Positions 33,504-43,487 of a DNA stretch of 64,000 bases are shown here, one piece after another. The stretch lies in the NCBI GenBank assembly GCA_023458555.1, contig JAEWYS010000011.1, positions 25,259 through 89,258 on the forward strand, given 5' to 3'. Numbering within the stretch: position 1 is the first letter of the stretch; each line of letters begins with the position of its first letter. A program made the translations under genes and the position numbers. The notes under the pieces are model-generated. The model did no database searches and had not been told where the DNA came from. It was given only the letters and a program-made list of their open reading frames with translations. This DNA is from Bacteroidota bacterium. GTDB lineage: Bacteria > Bacteroidota > Bacteroidia > Cytophagales > Cytophagaceae.

Positions 33504-33641
33504 ATGACTGCTAGTTCAGGACAGAAATCAAGTACCATGACAAAAAAGATCGTACTAATCGGTGGCGGGTTGCCGGCCTCAATACAAAAGCTTCGTCGCA
33601 TGATGTATCCGGCTTTTCATTCATCTTTTTTCGCTGATTGA
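33504..33641 (+). pseudogene. Truncated gene fragment
   Basis: A 45-codon frame (internal ATG at 33537) reads MTKKIVLIGGGLPASIQKLR, which starts like a Rossmann-type or hydrolase N-terminus (beta strand followed by GGG), but it stops after about 34 more residues. The surrounding 276 bp hold no continuation. It is probably the 5' remnant of a deleted gene. Confidence 0.35.
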
Positions 33642-33737
33642 TTACCTGACTCCGAAACAGCCGTCCGACGCGCACATATTCAGTAATCAAAAATCTGGTA
33701 TATTAGCAGCAAAAAGCGCGATCAATGCAATCATAAT

Positions 33738-34112
33738 ATGCTGAAAGACATACACACATTTCTGTCTCAATACAACGAACAGGTATGCATCCACGCCCTG
33801 ATGCTTCGAAAAATCCTGCTGGAAAATCTCCCCGGAATTGTCGAGCAGGTGGATATACCCGCCAAAATGATTGCCTATTGCTACGGGCAAAAATATACCG
33901 AAATGATTTGCGCCATTATTCCTTCACAGAAAGGGCTTAAGCTCGGCTTTTACAAAGGAGCGGAATTGCCTGATCCTGACCAGCTGCTCAAGGGAAGCGG
34001 CAAGGTTTCCCTCTATGTGGAAATCAGGACAGTAGATGATATAAATTCCGATGCGCTGAAAGACCTGCTCCGGAATGCCCTGACTGCGTATACCATACGA
34101 ACAGGGAAGTAA
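33738..34112 (+). CDS. DUF1801 (YdhG-like) protein
   Basis: A 124-residue small protein. The GLKLGFYKGAELPDPDQLL segment followed by GSGKVSLYVEIRT is characteristic of DUF1801. Homologues include the frataxin-like Bacillus YdhG; suggested links to iron chemistry are not general to the family. It stands alone, with a hairpin downstream. Confidence 0.82.
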   Translation: MLKDIHTFLSQYNEQVCIHALMLRKILLENLPGIVEQVDIPAKMIAYCYGQKYTEMICAIIPSQKGLKLGFYKGAELPDPDQLLKGSGKVSLYVEIRTVDDINSDALKDLLRNALTAYTIRTGK

Positions 34113-34129
34113 GCTCTGCTGAAAAAACC

Positions 34130-34159
34130 GGCTCTTAAATATCAAAATATTTAAGGGCC
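34130..34159. terminator. Hairpin after DUF1801 gene
   Basis: GGCTCTTAAATAT (34130-34142) pairs with ATATTTAAGGGCC (34147-34159), with one mismatch and a four-base loop. No strong T-run follows, so terminator strength is uncertain. Confidence 0.55.
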
Positions 34160-34304
34160 AGCACTTTTGAAAGAAGGTATATTCCCCTTTGCTTCTATAC
34201 CGAAATCTGCGAAGAATTAAATCCCTGCAAAACTCGTAAAAAAATAATAGCCCTATCTCATTTTTCCCTTAATTTGCCATATATCCTAAACCCGGAAAAC
34301 CTGC

Positions 34305-35408
34305 ATGAGCTATTTACTCAAAGACCTGTATTCACCCGCTTTCTATGATCGTTTTTCCGGTATACTTCAGCAGACTCTTCCCGGTTTTGACAAAAAGCGT
34401 TTTATCGCGGACATCTTTGATGAGGCCTGGCCGGCCAGAGAGCTTAAAGAGCGCATGCGGCATACGTCGCAGGTTATGCATCAGTTTATGCCTGATGATT
34501 TTGAGAAAGCCGCCGTGCTTCTCGAGAATACGATCAGCTGCCTGATCCGCGAAGAGTTCCGGGGAAGCAGTATTGAATTTATGTTCTTTCCGGACTATAT
34601 CGAAGTGTACGGGATTGACCATTTTGAAGCCTCGGTGAAATCCATGGAATTTACCACCCGGTTTATCTCCTGCGAATTTGCCGTAAGGCCTTTTATTCTT
34701 CGGTATGGCGACCAAATGATGCATCAGATGTTCCGATGGTCACAGCATCCCGACCACAGAGTACGCAGACTGGCCAGCGAAGGTATGCGTCCGCGGCTGC
34801 CCTGGGCTATGGCCGTTCCGGCGCTCAAAAAAAACCCTGCGCCTATATTGCCGCTGCTGGAAAATCTCAAAAACGATCCCTCTGACTGGGTACGCAGAAG
34901 TGTGGCCAATAACCTTAATGATATATCCAAAACTCATCCTGATATCGTGCTTTCCATAGCCCGTGCATGGCAGGGTATCAGCCGTGAAACAGACGCGATC
35001 ATCAAGCATGCCTGCCGCAGCCTGCTCAAGCAGGGACATCCGGAGATTCTCGCATACTATGGTCTGCAAAGTGAACACCTGGTGGTATCGGATGCCCGTA
35101 TTCAGAACCGGCAGCTGAAAACCGGCGAGGATCTGCATTTCTCTTTTGCTGTCCGGAATACTGCGCAGATACCGCAGACTATACGAATGGAATATGGTAT
35201 TTACTACCTTCGTCAAAGCGGACAGCACAGCAGAAAAGTATTTAAAATCAGCGAGCGGCAGATAGAACCCGGAGAGGTGCTGCACATCGCAAGAAAACAG
35301 AGCTTCCGGATTATAACCACCAGAAAGTTTTATCCAGGTCCACAGTACCTTTCAGTGATCGTCAACGGTCAGGAACAGGCAAAACTCGATTTTGAAATCG
35401 TGGAATAA
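34305..35408 (+). CDS. AlkD-like HEAT-repeat DNA alkylation repair protein
   Basis: A 367-residue protein of paired helices. The N-terminal part (SGILQQTLPGFDKKRF, WPARELKERMRH) and the HEAT-like core (HRVRRLASEGMRPRLPWA, DPSDWVRRSVANNLNDISK) match the DNA-alkylation-repair family in Bacteroidota. Residues about 250-367 add a beta-sandwich-like tail (KTGEDLHFSFAVRN, FYPGPQYLSVIVNG), usual in this subgroup. AlkD removes bulky alkylated bases by base excision; whether this subgroup is catalytic is not shown. It is the first of several plus-strand genes. Confidence 0.85.
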   Translation: MSYLLKDLYSPAFYDRFSGILQQTLPGFDKKRFIADIFDEAWPARELKERMRHTSQVMHQFMPDDFEKAAVLLENTISCLIREEFRGSSIEFMFFPDYIEVYGIDHFEASVKSMEFTTRFISCEFAVRPFILRYGDQMMHQMFRWSQHPDHRVRRLASEGMRPRLPWAMAVPALKKNPAPILPLLENLKNDPSDWVRRSVANNLNDISKTHPDIVLSIARAWQGISRETDAIIKHACRSLLKQGHPEILAYYGLQSEHLVVSDARIQNRQLKTGEDLHFSFAVRNTAQIPQTIRMEYGIYYLRQSGQHSRKVFKISERQIEPGEVLHIARKQSFRIITTRKFYPGPQYLSVIVNGQEQAKLDFEIVE

Positions 35409-35443
35409 CCAGGTATCTTTTCTGCTTCAATTCAATACAATGT

Positions 35444-36667
35444 ATGATTTGTACCATCTATTCCCATCGCACCGGATTTGACCGGTTAGTCGCAATACTT
35501 GAAGAAGCCTTTCCTTACGGACAAATCTCGGAGACTGAACAGGACGGCTTTCATATAGCAGAGCTGACTGTAAAAAGTGGTTTCTTCGGCTCTGCAAAGA
35601 AGCTGAAGATCAGTTACCGTCAGCGACTGGAATCCTCCTATCGGCTTACCAACATTAAGAGTTGCGCTCTTACGTCCAATCTGACCGGTTTGTATACGTA
35701 TGTGGCTTCCCTTCCGGCAGCCAGACCGGAGATCCGGGAACTCTTTCTCCGGAAAATACAGACCGTCAACTCAGAATTTTCCATTATTCAGGAAAAGGGC
35801 GAATTTAAATCGCTTACAAGACTCATTGAATCTTTGGCACTCGAGTTTGATGCTTTTCTCTTCGTACAGGCCAACGTTCCGATCAGCAAAGCTGCGGGGC
35901 AGCATTTCCTGGACAGAAACCTGCAGCTGCTTCTTGATGCCAAAGGTAATTGCACGGTTGACGGCCTGCCGGTAAGTATCGACAGCCAGTATTATGATAT
36001 ACCGCAGGAAACACTCAGTGAATCTCAGAAAAACATAAAATCCGAAAACGAAGATCTTATAAGACAGCACGGAATCAAAATTAATCCTCACCTGCCCTGC
36101 TCACCGGATGCCACCCGGATCCCGCTACGTAGCCCAGAAGAGATAGCCCGGCGGGTCAGTGTCCTGGCAATTATCAATCTGTTTGCCTTTGATTCTATAA
36201 GCGCTGACGAAGCAACAGCTTATCTGCAACGATATCATCTGCGGGATTTTGTCACATCCGGTGAAAAGGATCTGCTGCACAATCCCGATGAGGAAAAAAA
36301 GCGGCTCGCTACCTGGAAATGCGAGGCAATCTGGACCCTGATGTGGGCGCTGGGGAAGGTGCCGGAGCTCGGTTTTCCCGATCAGCTCTGCCAGCTCAAT
36401 GATATAGACCCGGCAGATTACCCGGCAGGTCCGGACAAGGACCCCAACGATTTTATACAAGCGGCGCAAAGCAGCCGCTCCGCTGAAGAGATACTAATAG
36501 CCCGCGATCTATACTACCGCCTGCATTGGGCCTGTACAGATGCCAGATTCAGCAATACCAAAACGGACGAAGCTCATCCCGGTGTAGTTTACGAGCGGTA
36601 CTATACCCTCAACTGGCTGACAGGCTATCAGGACCAGGAATGGGATGATATAACCTGCGATACCTGA
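35444..36667 (+). CDS. DUF4272 protein
   Basis: A 407-residue cytoplasmic protein. The C-terminal half (about 225-407) is DUF4272: RSPEEIARRVSVLAIINLF, TWKCEAIWTLMWALGK, ARDLYYRLHWACTDA and VVYERYYTLNWLTGY. The N-terminal half (about 1-150) is a separate mixed alpha/beta region. No function is known. It lies 36 nt after the AlkD-like gene and 40 nt before a GNAT gene, so all three may be one transcript. Confidence 0.85.
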   Translation: MICTIYSHRTGFDRLVAILEEAFPYGQISETEQDGFHIAELTVKSGFFGSAKKLKISYRQRLESSYRLTNIKSCALTSNLTGLYTYVASLPAARPEIRELFLRKIQTVNSEFSIIQEKGEFKSLTRLIESLALEFDAFLFVQANVPISKAAGQHFLDRNLQLLLDAKGNCTVDGLPVSIDSQYYDIPQETLSESQKNIKSENEDLIRQHGIKINPHLPCSPDATRIPLRSPEEIARRVSVLAIINLFAFDSISADEATAYLQRYHLRDFVTSGEKDLLHNPDEEKKRLATWKCEAIWTLMWALGKVPELGFPDQLCQLNDIDPADYPAGPDKDPNDFIQAAQSSRSAEEILIARDLYYRLHWACTDARFSNTKTDEAHPGVVYERYYTLNWLTGYQDQEWDDITCDT

Positions 36668-36706
36668 TCGTATATCTGTTTTTATTTAAAATCATAATGA
36701 TACCGA

Positions 36707-37156
36707 ATGAAAATCATCTCCATACGTCAGAACCCGGAATATACGGACAAAGCCATTGCTTATTTCCAGCAAAGCTGGCCGGAAGTATCCCCCATCCTTT
36801 ACGAAGACTGCATACGTCACAGCATCGGAGCCAGTCAGGCGTTGCCTCAATGGTATCTGTTGGAAAAAGAAGGAGAAATCATCGGTTGCGCCGGACTGGT
36901 CACCAACGATTTTATAAGCCGGATGGATCTGTATCCCTGGGTATGCGCCATATACATAAACGAAGAACACCGCGGCAATGCTTATGGTACCCTTATGCTC
37001 GAGCAGGCAAAGAAAGACACCCTGGAAGCAGGATTCAAAAGCCTCTATCTCTGTACAGAGCATGTCGGCTATTATGAAAAATATGGATTTACTTATATTG
37101 GTCAGGGTTACCATCCCTGGGGAGAGGAATCAAGAATCTATCAGACGAAGTTGTAA
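36707..37156 (+). CDS. GNAT-family N-acetyltransferase
   Basis: A 149-residue acetyl-CoA-dependent transferase. Motif A/B layout: LEKEGEIIGCAGLV, the acetyl-CoA loop region YINEEHRGNAYGTLMLEQAK, and LCTEHVGYYEKYGFTYIG at the C-terminus. The substrate cannot be predicted. It closes the run of DUF4272-related plus-strand genes; the next gene starts 20 nt later. Confidence 0.9.
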   Translation: MKIISIRQNPEYTDKAIAYFQQSWPEVSPILYEDCIRHSIGASQALPQWYLLEKEGEIIGCAGLVTNDFISRMDLYPWVCAIYINEEHRGNAYGTLMLEQAKKDTLEAGFKSLYLCTEHVGYYEKYGFTYIGQGYHPWGEESRIYQTKL

Positions 37157-37176
37157 CAATTATTTATTGAATTAAT

Positions 37177-37638
37177 ATGAATCTGTTTAGTAACCTCTTT
37201 AACAAGAAAAAAAACGAATGTCCTCGTTGTCTGGGTAAAGGGCATGTGGATCTCAATGACATAAAGCGTCTCAGGAAAGAGCTGATCTGGGTTCCGGGTC
37301 AATGTGCATACTGTAACGGTCAGGGTAAAGTCGCATCCGATCTTCATACAAAAATCAGCCCTGACAATGCTTTCCTCACGACCGATTTATCTAGTAAAGA
37401 GAGGCGAGAACTACTCAGGGGAGACAGTACGATGCTCCGTCTTTCAGCCGAATACGAAAAATCCATATCCATATTCATTGAACAGATACGTTACCTTCAT
37501 AAAGAGGGTAGAATGGATGCAAATACCATTACTAGCTTCTTGATAATTTCCCGGTCTGGAGAAGAAGTGCCGCTCCAGGAAAAAGATGAACTGAAAAAAT
37601 ACATTGAGAAAATCATCATTCATCAGGAAGCTTCCTAA
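37177..37638 (+). CDS. DnaJ-type zinc-finger small protein
   Basis: A 153-residue protein of unknown role. Near the N-terminus are two CxxCxGxG-like units, CPRCLGKGHV and CAYCNGQGKV, which together can bind one zinc as in the DnaJ cysteine-rich domain. The remainder is helical and charged (SAEYEKSISIFIEQIRYLHK). There is no J-domain. It is 20 nt after the GNAT gene, so probably co-transcribed. Confidence 0.7.
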   Translation: MNLFSNLFNKKKNECPRCLGKGHVDLNDIKRLRKELIWVPGQCAYCNGQGKVASDLHTKISPDNAFLTTDLSSKERRELLRGDSTMLRLSAEYEKSISIFIEQIRYLHKEGRMDANTITSFLIISRSGEEVPLQEKDELKKYIEKIIIHQEAS

Positions 37639-37670
37639 ATTCCACAAATTATAAGCACTTTCTGCACCAT

Positions 37671-38102
37671 CTATTTTACCGGAGTAAAATAGGCGGTTCG
37701 CCCAAGTATCGGCGTACCTATATACCCCCTTACTTCCAGTTTGCCTTCATTGAGTTTCATCTCACAGCTATAGGTTTTGCCGCTTTTGGGATCATAGATC
37801 TCCCCGCCTTTCCATTTTCCGTCGCCGTACTCAAAACCTGTCAGGATTACCGCATTGAGCAACGCTCTGTCTCGCCGGCCTGCATCAGGATTTTTGCTGT
37901 CCTTTCGAAGTGTTTTTCCACCCTGCTCATAGGGCTCCTTCATCCAGTCGATCTTTCCGAAGTATTTACCCTTGTTTTCATAAATTTCGATTTGTCCGTC
38001 TTTTTCCTCGTTGAGCCATTTGCCGACAATCGCATTGGCAGACTGGGCATGGGAAGTACTACCGGCAACTATCAAAAACAGGAAGACAAGTATTCGTTTC
38101 AT
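37671..38102 (-). CDS. DUF2147 periplasmic protein
   Basis: A 143-residue protein with a signal peptide (VFLFLIVAGSTSHAQSA). The mature part matches DUF2147: GKWLNEEKDGQIEIYENKG, FEYGDGKWKGGEIYDPKSGK, and YIGTPILGRTAYF at the end. It folds as a small lipocalin-like barrel in known members. The role is unknown. It is convergent with the zinc-finger gene, with only 32 bp between stops. Confidence 0.88.
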   Translation of the reverse strand: MKRILVFLFLIVAGSTSHAQSANAIVGKWLNEEKDGQIEIYENKGKYFGKIDWMKEPYEQGGKTLRKDSKNPDAGRRDRALLNAVILTGFEYGDGKWKGGEIYDPKSGKTYSCEMKLNEGKLEVRGYIGTPILGRTAYFTPVK

Positions 38103-38448
38103 GGCTTTATAACTTTAAAAACATCCATAGGGTTAGCAAACGACGGACCGTTTTTTGGCAGAAAAGGATACCTCCGGAGCAATGTTTCATAGCCCCCAAA
38201 CCCTGACATTAATTTCCCCTAACCTGAATTTGTCTTAAGCACAAAACATCCGCTCGTCATTGAGCGGTACTGTATTTTATAGCTAATGGATCAGCTTCAG
38301 CAATCTTCCCCGATGCCGGCCTCCATACACTGCGCATTCATTTCCCGGATCACGAAATCTGCGTGTTTTGTAAAGCGCATGATTCATTTTGTCAAAGAAG
38401 GACTAATGAATAAGCATTAATAACGCAAAACGCTGTTTGACAAAATGA
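38103..38448. other. Intergenic region with hairpins
   Basis: No gene is seen. CCGCTC (38250-38255) and GAGCGG (38262-38267) make a short hairpin. CATTTTGTCAAA (38385-38396) and TTTGACAAAATG (38436-38447) are a perfect 12-bp inverted repeat, 39 bp apart. The right arm ends one base before the stop codon of the FG-GAP gene, so it may help end that transcript. Confidence 0.45.
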
Positions 38449-40125
38449 TTAATATACGACCAGTCTTTCTACGATTTTGTATTCATCTCCCAATGCCTGT
38501 AACATATATATTCCCGGTTCTAATGAGCCTATATCCAGTGTTTCTCCGGCAGTATACAATTCGTTTTCATAAACATTTTGCCCGTCCGCACTATAAATAG
38601 TAACATGCAAGAAGGTTTTCACCTTTTCTTTTCCATTTATTCTTATTTGACTTTCAGCAGCCGGATTGGGATATATGAACAGGGGTGTAGCGAATAAGGC
38701 TTTTTTAGTTCTCAGGACGCCATCCGATCCATAAATCACATATACGTTGTTTTGATCTACAAAAAGCAGATCCGGCAATCCATCGCCATTAATATCCTTT
38801 CCTCCATCGATCGGCCTGCCTATATTGGATTTGCCCGCATTTTTAATAATAAAGCCATTCGTGCCATCCAGAGCAGAAGGATTCAGGCTGGAAGCAAACC
38901 CGTTTTTATTGCCATATACAACATAGTTGTCAGGAGATGACGCAATCATAAAATCATCGATACCATCTCTGTTAATATCACCTGCGGGTGCCATAGACAG
39001 CACATACCCCTCTATCAAAAAGCCATTTTCTCCATCGAAATCGTCCATCATCATTTTTGAGGGAAAAGGATTACGCGTCCCTAATATTACATTGTTTTCT
39101 GAGTAGCAGTCGTAAATGCCATCTCCATTAATATCACCAATCGCCCCGACGAAAGTCAGGAACTCGTTGCCCCGGTTATCAATAAGAAAACCATCCGATC
39201 CGTCTACCTCGGTAATAGTTACCATCGGGTCAAACGCTTCGGACTTACCGAACAAAGCATAACTGATTTCTCCGTTAGTATCGAACGATGAAGCCCAGTT
39301 GCCGATCAGTATATCATTGTAGCCATCCCCGTTAATATCTCCGGCACCCCCGGCCTTGTATGCCGGTCTTGAACCCGGAAAAGAACCGGTCCGGAATCCT
39401 TTTGTTCCATCAAGATAAGAAGCTTCAATTTCAAAGGGAAAATTGTCCGAACGCCCAAAGATGACCCATGTATTTCCTGACCAATGCGGTGTGGCGATAA
39501 TAAAGTCATTGATGCCATCGCCATTCACATCACCCAGCTTGTCTACCTGAGTAGATCCTATCGCGTTTATCAGAAAACCATTGGAACCATCGATGTCGTT
39601 ACTGGTAATCAGTGCGGGAAAATCTGTAGAGCCATACAACAGGATAGTTTTCACTTCCAAGCTGCTGGTTCCAATCAGTATGTCATCAATACCATCCCCA
39701 TTGATATCTCCTACCCCTGCAAGTGTTGCACCTCTTCGCTCATCAGAAACAATACCTTCTACTACAAAACCATTAGTACCATCCAGTGTTGCCAGATCAA
39801 AAGGAGAAGAAAAACGATTTTTAGATCCAAACAGTATATAGGCTCTTCCGGAAAGTTTATTTTCCCCAATAATAGCGCTACCACTTGCGATCGCCATATC
39901 CTCGATGCCATCGTTATTTATATCTCCGATAAATTGAACCTCTGTACCAAAGGCGTCATTCGTGTTGGGAGCAAGAGACGGGATCGTAAATCCGTTGATT
40001 CCGTCAACAGTTGTCTTATCAAACTCTGCCGGAAAGTATTGAGCCTGGCAGGTATTAACCAATACATATGAGACAGCTATGCTAAAAATAAACCGAACCC
40101 CTGAATTTATCCTTATTATTTTCAT
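38449..40125 (-). CDS. T9SS-exported FG-GAP/integrin-alpha repeat protein
   Basis: A 558-residue secreted protein with a signal peptide (IFSIAVSYVLVNTCQAQYF). About seven FG-GAP blades each contain a calcium-type loop (GDINNDGIEDMAIAS, GDINGDGIDDILIG, GDVNGDGINDFIIA), giving an integrin-alpha-like seven-bladed propeller. The C-terminal sorting domain begins FIYPNPAAESQIRIN. A linker phrase DGTNGFxI recurs in every blade. It is probably a calcium-dependent surface adhesin or binding protein; the ligand is unknown. Confidence 0.88.
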   Translation of the reverse strand: MKIIRINSGVRFIFSIAVSYVLVNTCQAQYFPAEFDKTTVDGINGFTIPSLAPNTNDAFGTEVQFIGDINNDGIEDMAIASGSAIIGENKLSGRAYILFGSKNRFSSPFDLATLDGTNGFVVEGIVSDERRGATLAGVGDINGDGIDDILIGTSSLEVKTILLYGSTDFPALITSNDIDGSNGFLINAIGSTQVDKLGDVNGDGINDFIIATPHWSGNTWVIFGRSDNFPFEIEASYLDGTKGFRTGSFPGSRPAYKAGGAGDINGDGYNDILIGNWASSFDTNGEISYALFGKSEAFDPMVTITEVDGSDGFLIDNRGNEFLTFVGAIGDINGDGIYDCYSENNVILGTRNPFPSKMMMDDFDGENGFLIEGYVLSMAPAGDINRDGIDDFMIASSPDNYVVYGNKNGFASSLNPSALDGTNGFIIKNAGKSNIGRPIDGGKDINGDGLPDLLFVDQNNVYVIYGSDGVLRTKKALFATPLFIYPNPAAESQIRINGKEKVKTFLHVTIYSADGQNVYENELYTAGETLDIGSLEPGIYMLQALGDEYKIVERLVVY

Positions 40126-40842
40126 TATATTATTATTAAAAGAATGTCCAAATATAACACTACTAAATCAATCTGAATATTAAAATTTCAATTTATAGCA
40201 GGCAACCTGGCTTAAACCAAGGTATAAAAAATTGCCTCTCATTTGATTGCAGTACTTTAATATAAGCAGTCATGGGCTACCAATCGTAACCTTCTTTTAC
40301 CAGTTCTTACTGCGCAAAAAAACGACTGGTATACCTATACGCCCCAGAATACTTTTCCGGACCGTCCTGCATCCCAAAGCAAGTTGACCTCATGATAAAG
40401 ATCCATCGCGTTGATTTCAAGATATCCCAAGACGGGATCTTCCAGTCTTTTTTATTTACTCATTTTCCCTGAATTACTTTTTCGTCAAAACCCGCAAACG
40501 TCATTTCATAAAGATAATGTACGACAATCTACGGTTCAGGAATCCGCTGACTGACACCTCACTGGCTGTCATTCCCAGCCACTTTTCCCATGGCTGGTAT
40601 TCCAATGCGAAGAAATCAGCATGTTCTTTTTGTGCCATCCTGTTCCGTATACCTCTATGGCAGTCCCGAAACATCTGTATCATCTTCAGCAACATACTGC
40701 TGTACAAACTTCCGGTTTCATTAGCCGGTGACTATGAACTATTTTCCGTTTATGTCTCAAAATGTTCAATCTGATCCGGGTATGGCTTCAAAGCATCGCT
40801 TCGAATCCCGCCAACTGCTATTTATGTAATCAGACAGCCTTT
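40126..40842. other. 717-bp region with only weak frames
   Basis: No gene can be supported. A minus-strand frame (40501-40707, with HRGIRNRMAQKEHADFFALE) and plus-strand frames around 40330-40475 look partly protein-like, but all are short, lack leaders and match nothing I know. Decayed coding sequence is possible. Confidence 0.35.
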
Positions 40843-42759
40843 TCATTTTCTTTTGCTTCTGAGCGCCATAATCTCGCTGATCATATCCGATGTATAGCCT
40901 TTGCTTACACATTCTTCTGCATAGCGAAGCGCCTGTCCGGGATTATTCAGCTTATAATATATCTCCGCGATATTGGCCGTATATATCATCTCATCAGGAT
41001 ATGTCGCAAAAGCCTTTTCAAAACAGGTCAACGCTTCCTGATAGCGTTTTTCTTCATCCAGAAGACAGCCATAGTGGTTGTAAATACGCGCCAGCGCATA
41101 CGGTTCCCCCTTCGTTTTCTCTACAAAGTACTCCTCTCTCGCATAGGAAGCATCATAACCCTGCGTGTACCAAAGCAGACGCGCCTCATAAAAATACATC
41201 AGCTCAAATTCGGGATATTGCTCCAATGCAGTCCGGCAGAGCTCCTGAGCTTTATCAAAAGCCTTCTGCTGTATCAGCTCATAGACACGCTTCAGCAATT
41301 CATTTTTCGTATTCTTCTCTTTTGCTTTCCGGATTTTTTTCTTCACTACTTCCAGGCTGTCCGATACAATTTCTTTTTCAAATGCGGTAAAGGGCAAGTC
41401 TGCGCCGCTGCCTTTCACGGAAAAAGACACATTCCCTTTTTCCACATCCAGGTTTATATCAAAGGAAATATCAACTTCCGCACAGCCGGCAGTCTCCAGC
41501 AATCCGTAGAGCTTTTCAGTATCGATATGAAGCTTCGCCCAATGATAGCACTCATATGAAAGCTCCAGCGTCAACGGAAGAGACCGCATTTCAAATGTAT
41601 GCAAGCCGATCTCTCTGCCGTTATCTGTACCACTATGCACATCATATATCATCAGAGCATGTTCCTCCAGCCCGCTACCCGTCACCTGCCAGCGGCAGGC
41701 AAAATCCGCCAGAAAGGAGCGCTGTCGTACCCGCTCCAGTAATACACGGGAATCTTCCGTTTTTTCATTATTGCTCTGCAGCCACTCATACATCGTAAGA
41801 CCAAGCAGCGCCTTTTTCTTCGCTTCATCCGCCGGTACAGGCTTCAGATACACGGGCTCAATAACAGCATATTCACGACTGTACATATGCACCCTGCCTC
41901 CTTCCCCGACAGACAATGTAACCGGTTTTGTCCGTTCTCCCCGCAGCAGCTTTGACTGGTTAAGCGGATAGTTGTTTTCTATGTAAGGAAGCTTCTGAAA
42001 CGGGAAGCTGATTTCTTCCTGATACCAGCAGTCTTCTGTCGCCGAATACCAGGAGACTCTCAACCGGTCAGCATCTTTGGGAATATGAGTAGTTGTGGCA
42101 AATGCTGTATTATATAAATATGCATTACGTTCTTTCAGCGACATGGTATGCGTAGTAGCTCTGCGCATGGCGGGCCGGCCATTAACAAAAGCGCTGCCCA
42201 GCAATTTCCTTTCCGTATTCAGAAAAACGATTTCCTCCATATATATCTGCAGCTCCGCATCCCAGATTACACTCAGAGTCAGAGGCCTGAAATGACGCGC
42301 CTGAAAATACAGCAGGCGTCGGTACGACAGATGCCGAGCAAAAAAATACAAGCCTGGGATACCAAATACGACAAACATCCAGGCACAAAAATACCAGCCA
42401 TGAAACACCTTTGTTTTCTGATAAATGACCAGTATATATACACCTGCATTAACTATAAGCTCTGCGCTCAGAATAACCAGAAAAGCCGGCAACATGGATA
42501 GCATAACGATATAGCCGGGTACTGCGCGCGAACGGGGACGGGCTCCGTTGGGAGCAGCGTTTTTTAATCCGTGATATATACCAGTAGCTACGAAAGCTAT
42601 AAGCACATTGACTACCAGCATAGGAACAAGTCCAAGGAAGTAAAGGACGGGGTAAGAAACAACAGCAACAGCCGTCAGAGGCAATACCGGCAACGTCAGA
42701 AACTCTGACAGGTTAAAAAACGGGGCTTCGGCTTTTGTATAAGAAGTGAAGGGTTTCAA
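40843..42759 (-). CDS. Membrane protein with TPR tail
   Basis: A 638-residue protein. Four hydrophobic helices occupy about residues 20-150 (LPLTAVAVVSYPVLYFLGLV, LVVNVLIAFVATGIYHGL, FLVILSAELIVNAGVYILVI, WMFVVFGIPGLYFF). A soluble part (about 170-480) follows, with RLRVSWYSATEDCWYQEEI reminiscent of DUF2931 proteins, and then three to four TPR units (about 500-635: ALARIYNHYGCLLDEEKRYQ, EIYYKLNNPGQALRYAEEC). The start codon is TTG at 42759, because an in-frame stop lies 9 nt upstream and no ATG precedes the first helix. The role is unknown. Confidence 0.7.
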   Translation of the reverse strand: MKPFTSYTKAEAPFFNLSEFLTLPVLPLTAVAVVSYPVLYFLGLVPMLVVNVLIAFVATGIYHGLKNAAPNGARPRSRAVPGYIVMLSMLPAFLVILSAELIVNAGVYILVIYQKTKVFHGWYFCAWMFVVFGIPGLYFFARHLSYRRLLYFQARHFRPLTLSVIWDAELQIYMEEIVFLNTERKLLGSAFVNGRPAMRRATTHTMSLKERNAYLYNTAFATTTHIPKDADRLRVSWYSATEDCWYQEEISFPFQKLPYIENNYPLNQSKLLRGERTKPVTLSVGEGGRVHMYSREYAVIEPVYLKPVPADEAKKKALLGLTMYEWLQSNNEKTEDSRVLLERVRQRSFLADFACRWQVTGSGLEEHALMIYDVHSGTDNGREIGLHTFEMRSLPLTLELSYECYHWAKLHIDTEKLYGLLETAGCAEVDISFDINLDVEKGNVSFSVKGSGADLPFTAFEKEIVSDSLEVVKKKIRKAKEKNTKNELLKRVYELIQQKAFDKAQELCRTALEQYPEFELMYFYEARLLWYTQGYDASYAREEYFVEKTKGEPYALARIYNHYGCLLDEEKRYQEALTCFEKAFATYPDEMIYTANIAEIYYKLNNPGQALRYAEECVSKGYTSDMISEIMALRSKRK

Positions 42760-43487
42760 CGTAAATTAATTAGTAACAAGTTTATATTATATATACTTCC
42801 TGACAGAATAAATTCATTCAGATTAAAGCAGCATGCACTGTATATTTGTATAAATCTATTGATAAATATTAGATATCATCATGACAGATCAGCAATTTCC
42901 TGATTAAATGAGACACTATAGACACCAGCAAGATACACCCGGCCTGGTCAATCAGAATGACCCACTATGGCTACAATAACCCGGAGATTGTCATACTGTA
43001 AGGCGCTATTCCTGTCACGTTCCGGCTGTAATATAACCACCGGAAGATACGGATGCCACCGATGGCAAACGATATACAGGAGCGGAATTTTATACACAGA
43101 GAAAACAGACATTTTGAAAAAGGCACTCCCGGCTGTAAGGTATAAATACCATCTGAAGGATTTTTCAGCTATCCATATCTGCTGCTCATGAAAACAATGA
43201 AGCGCAGGCCGTGCATGAACTGACCAAAAGCCTTATATTGCATGAGCTCTGTACGGAACCGGTATATGAAGAATTTCAAAAAACAGCAATTACAGGCAGC
43301 TCAGCGCATTCCTTTATGATACCATACAATTCATCGGGGAAATTAGAGAAAACTATTATTACCATCCCGGGTTAGGCTGGAAGCAGCTGTGCATCATGAC
43401 AGCCGTGGAGCTGTCCGGATATTGGGGAAAACGAAAAAAAGAACTAAGAAACAGATCTGTAACGGACTCTGAATAAGCAACGATACA
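42760..43487. other. Gene-poor stretch with decayed coding sequence
   Basis: No intact gene. The first 150 bp are AT-rich and would hold the promoter of the minus-strand membrane gene. From about 42900 onward, short protein-like frames interrupted by stops and shifts suggest one or more eroded genes; the best is listed separately at 43160-43476. Confidence 0.45.
43160..43476 (+). pseudogene. Frameshifted gene remnant
   Basis: Two plus-strand frames join into one protein-like reading. The first carries AVHELTKSLILHELCTEPVY and EEFQK up to a run of six A at about 43275. The second continues NYRQLSAFLYDTIQFIGEIR, then YYYHPGLGWKQLCIMTAVEL and stops at 43476, just before the next gene. The A-run is a typical frameshift spot. 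No start codon is intact. The family is not recognised. Confidence 0.4.

Noticed and set aside
40762..41559. 265-residue plus-strand frame
   Set aside because: Antisense shadow of the membrane-TPR gene at 40843-42759, whose helices and TPR units are convincing.
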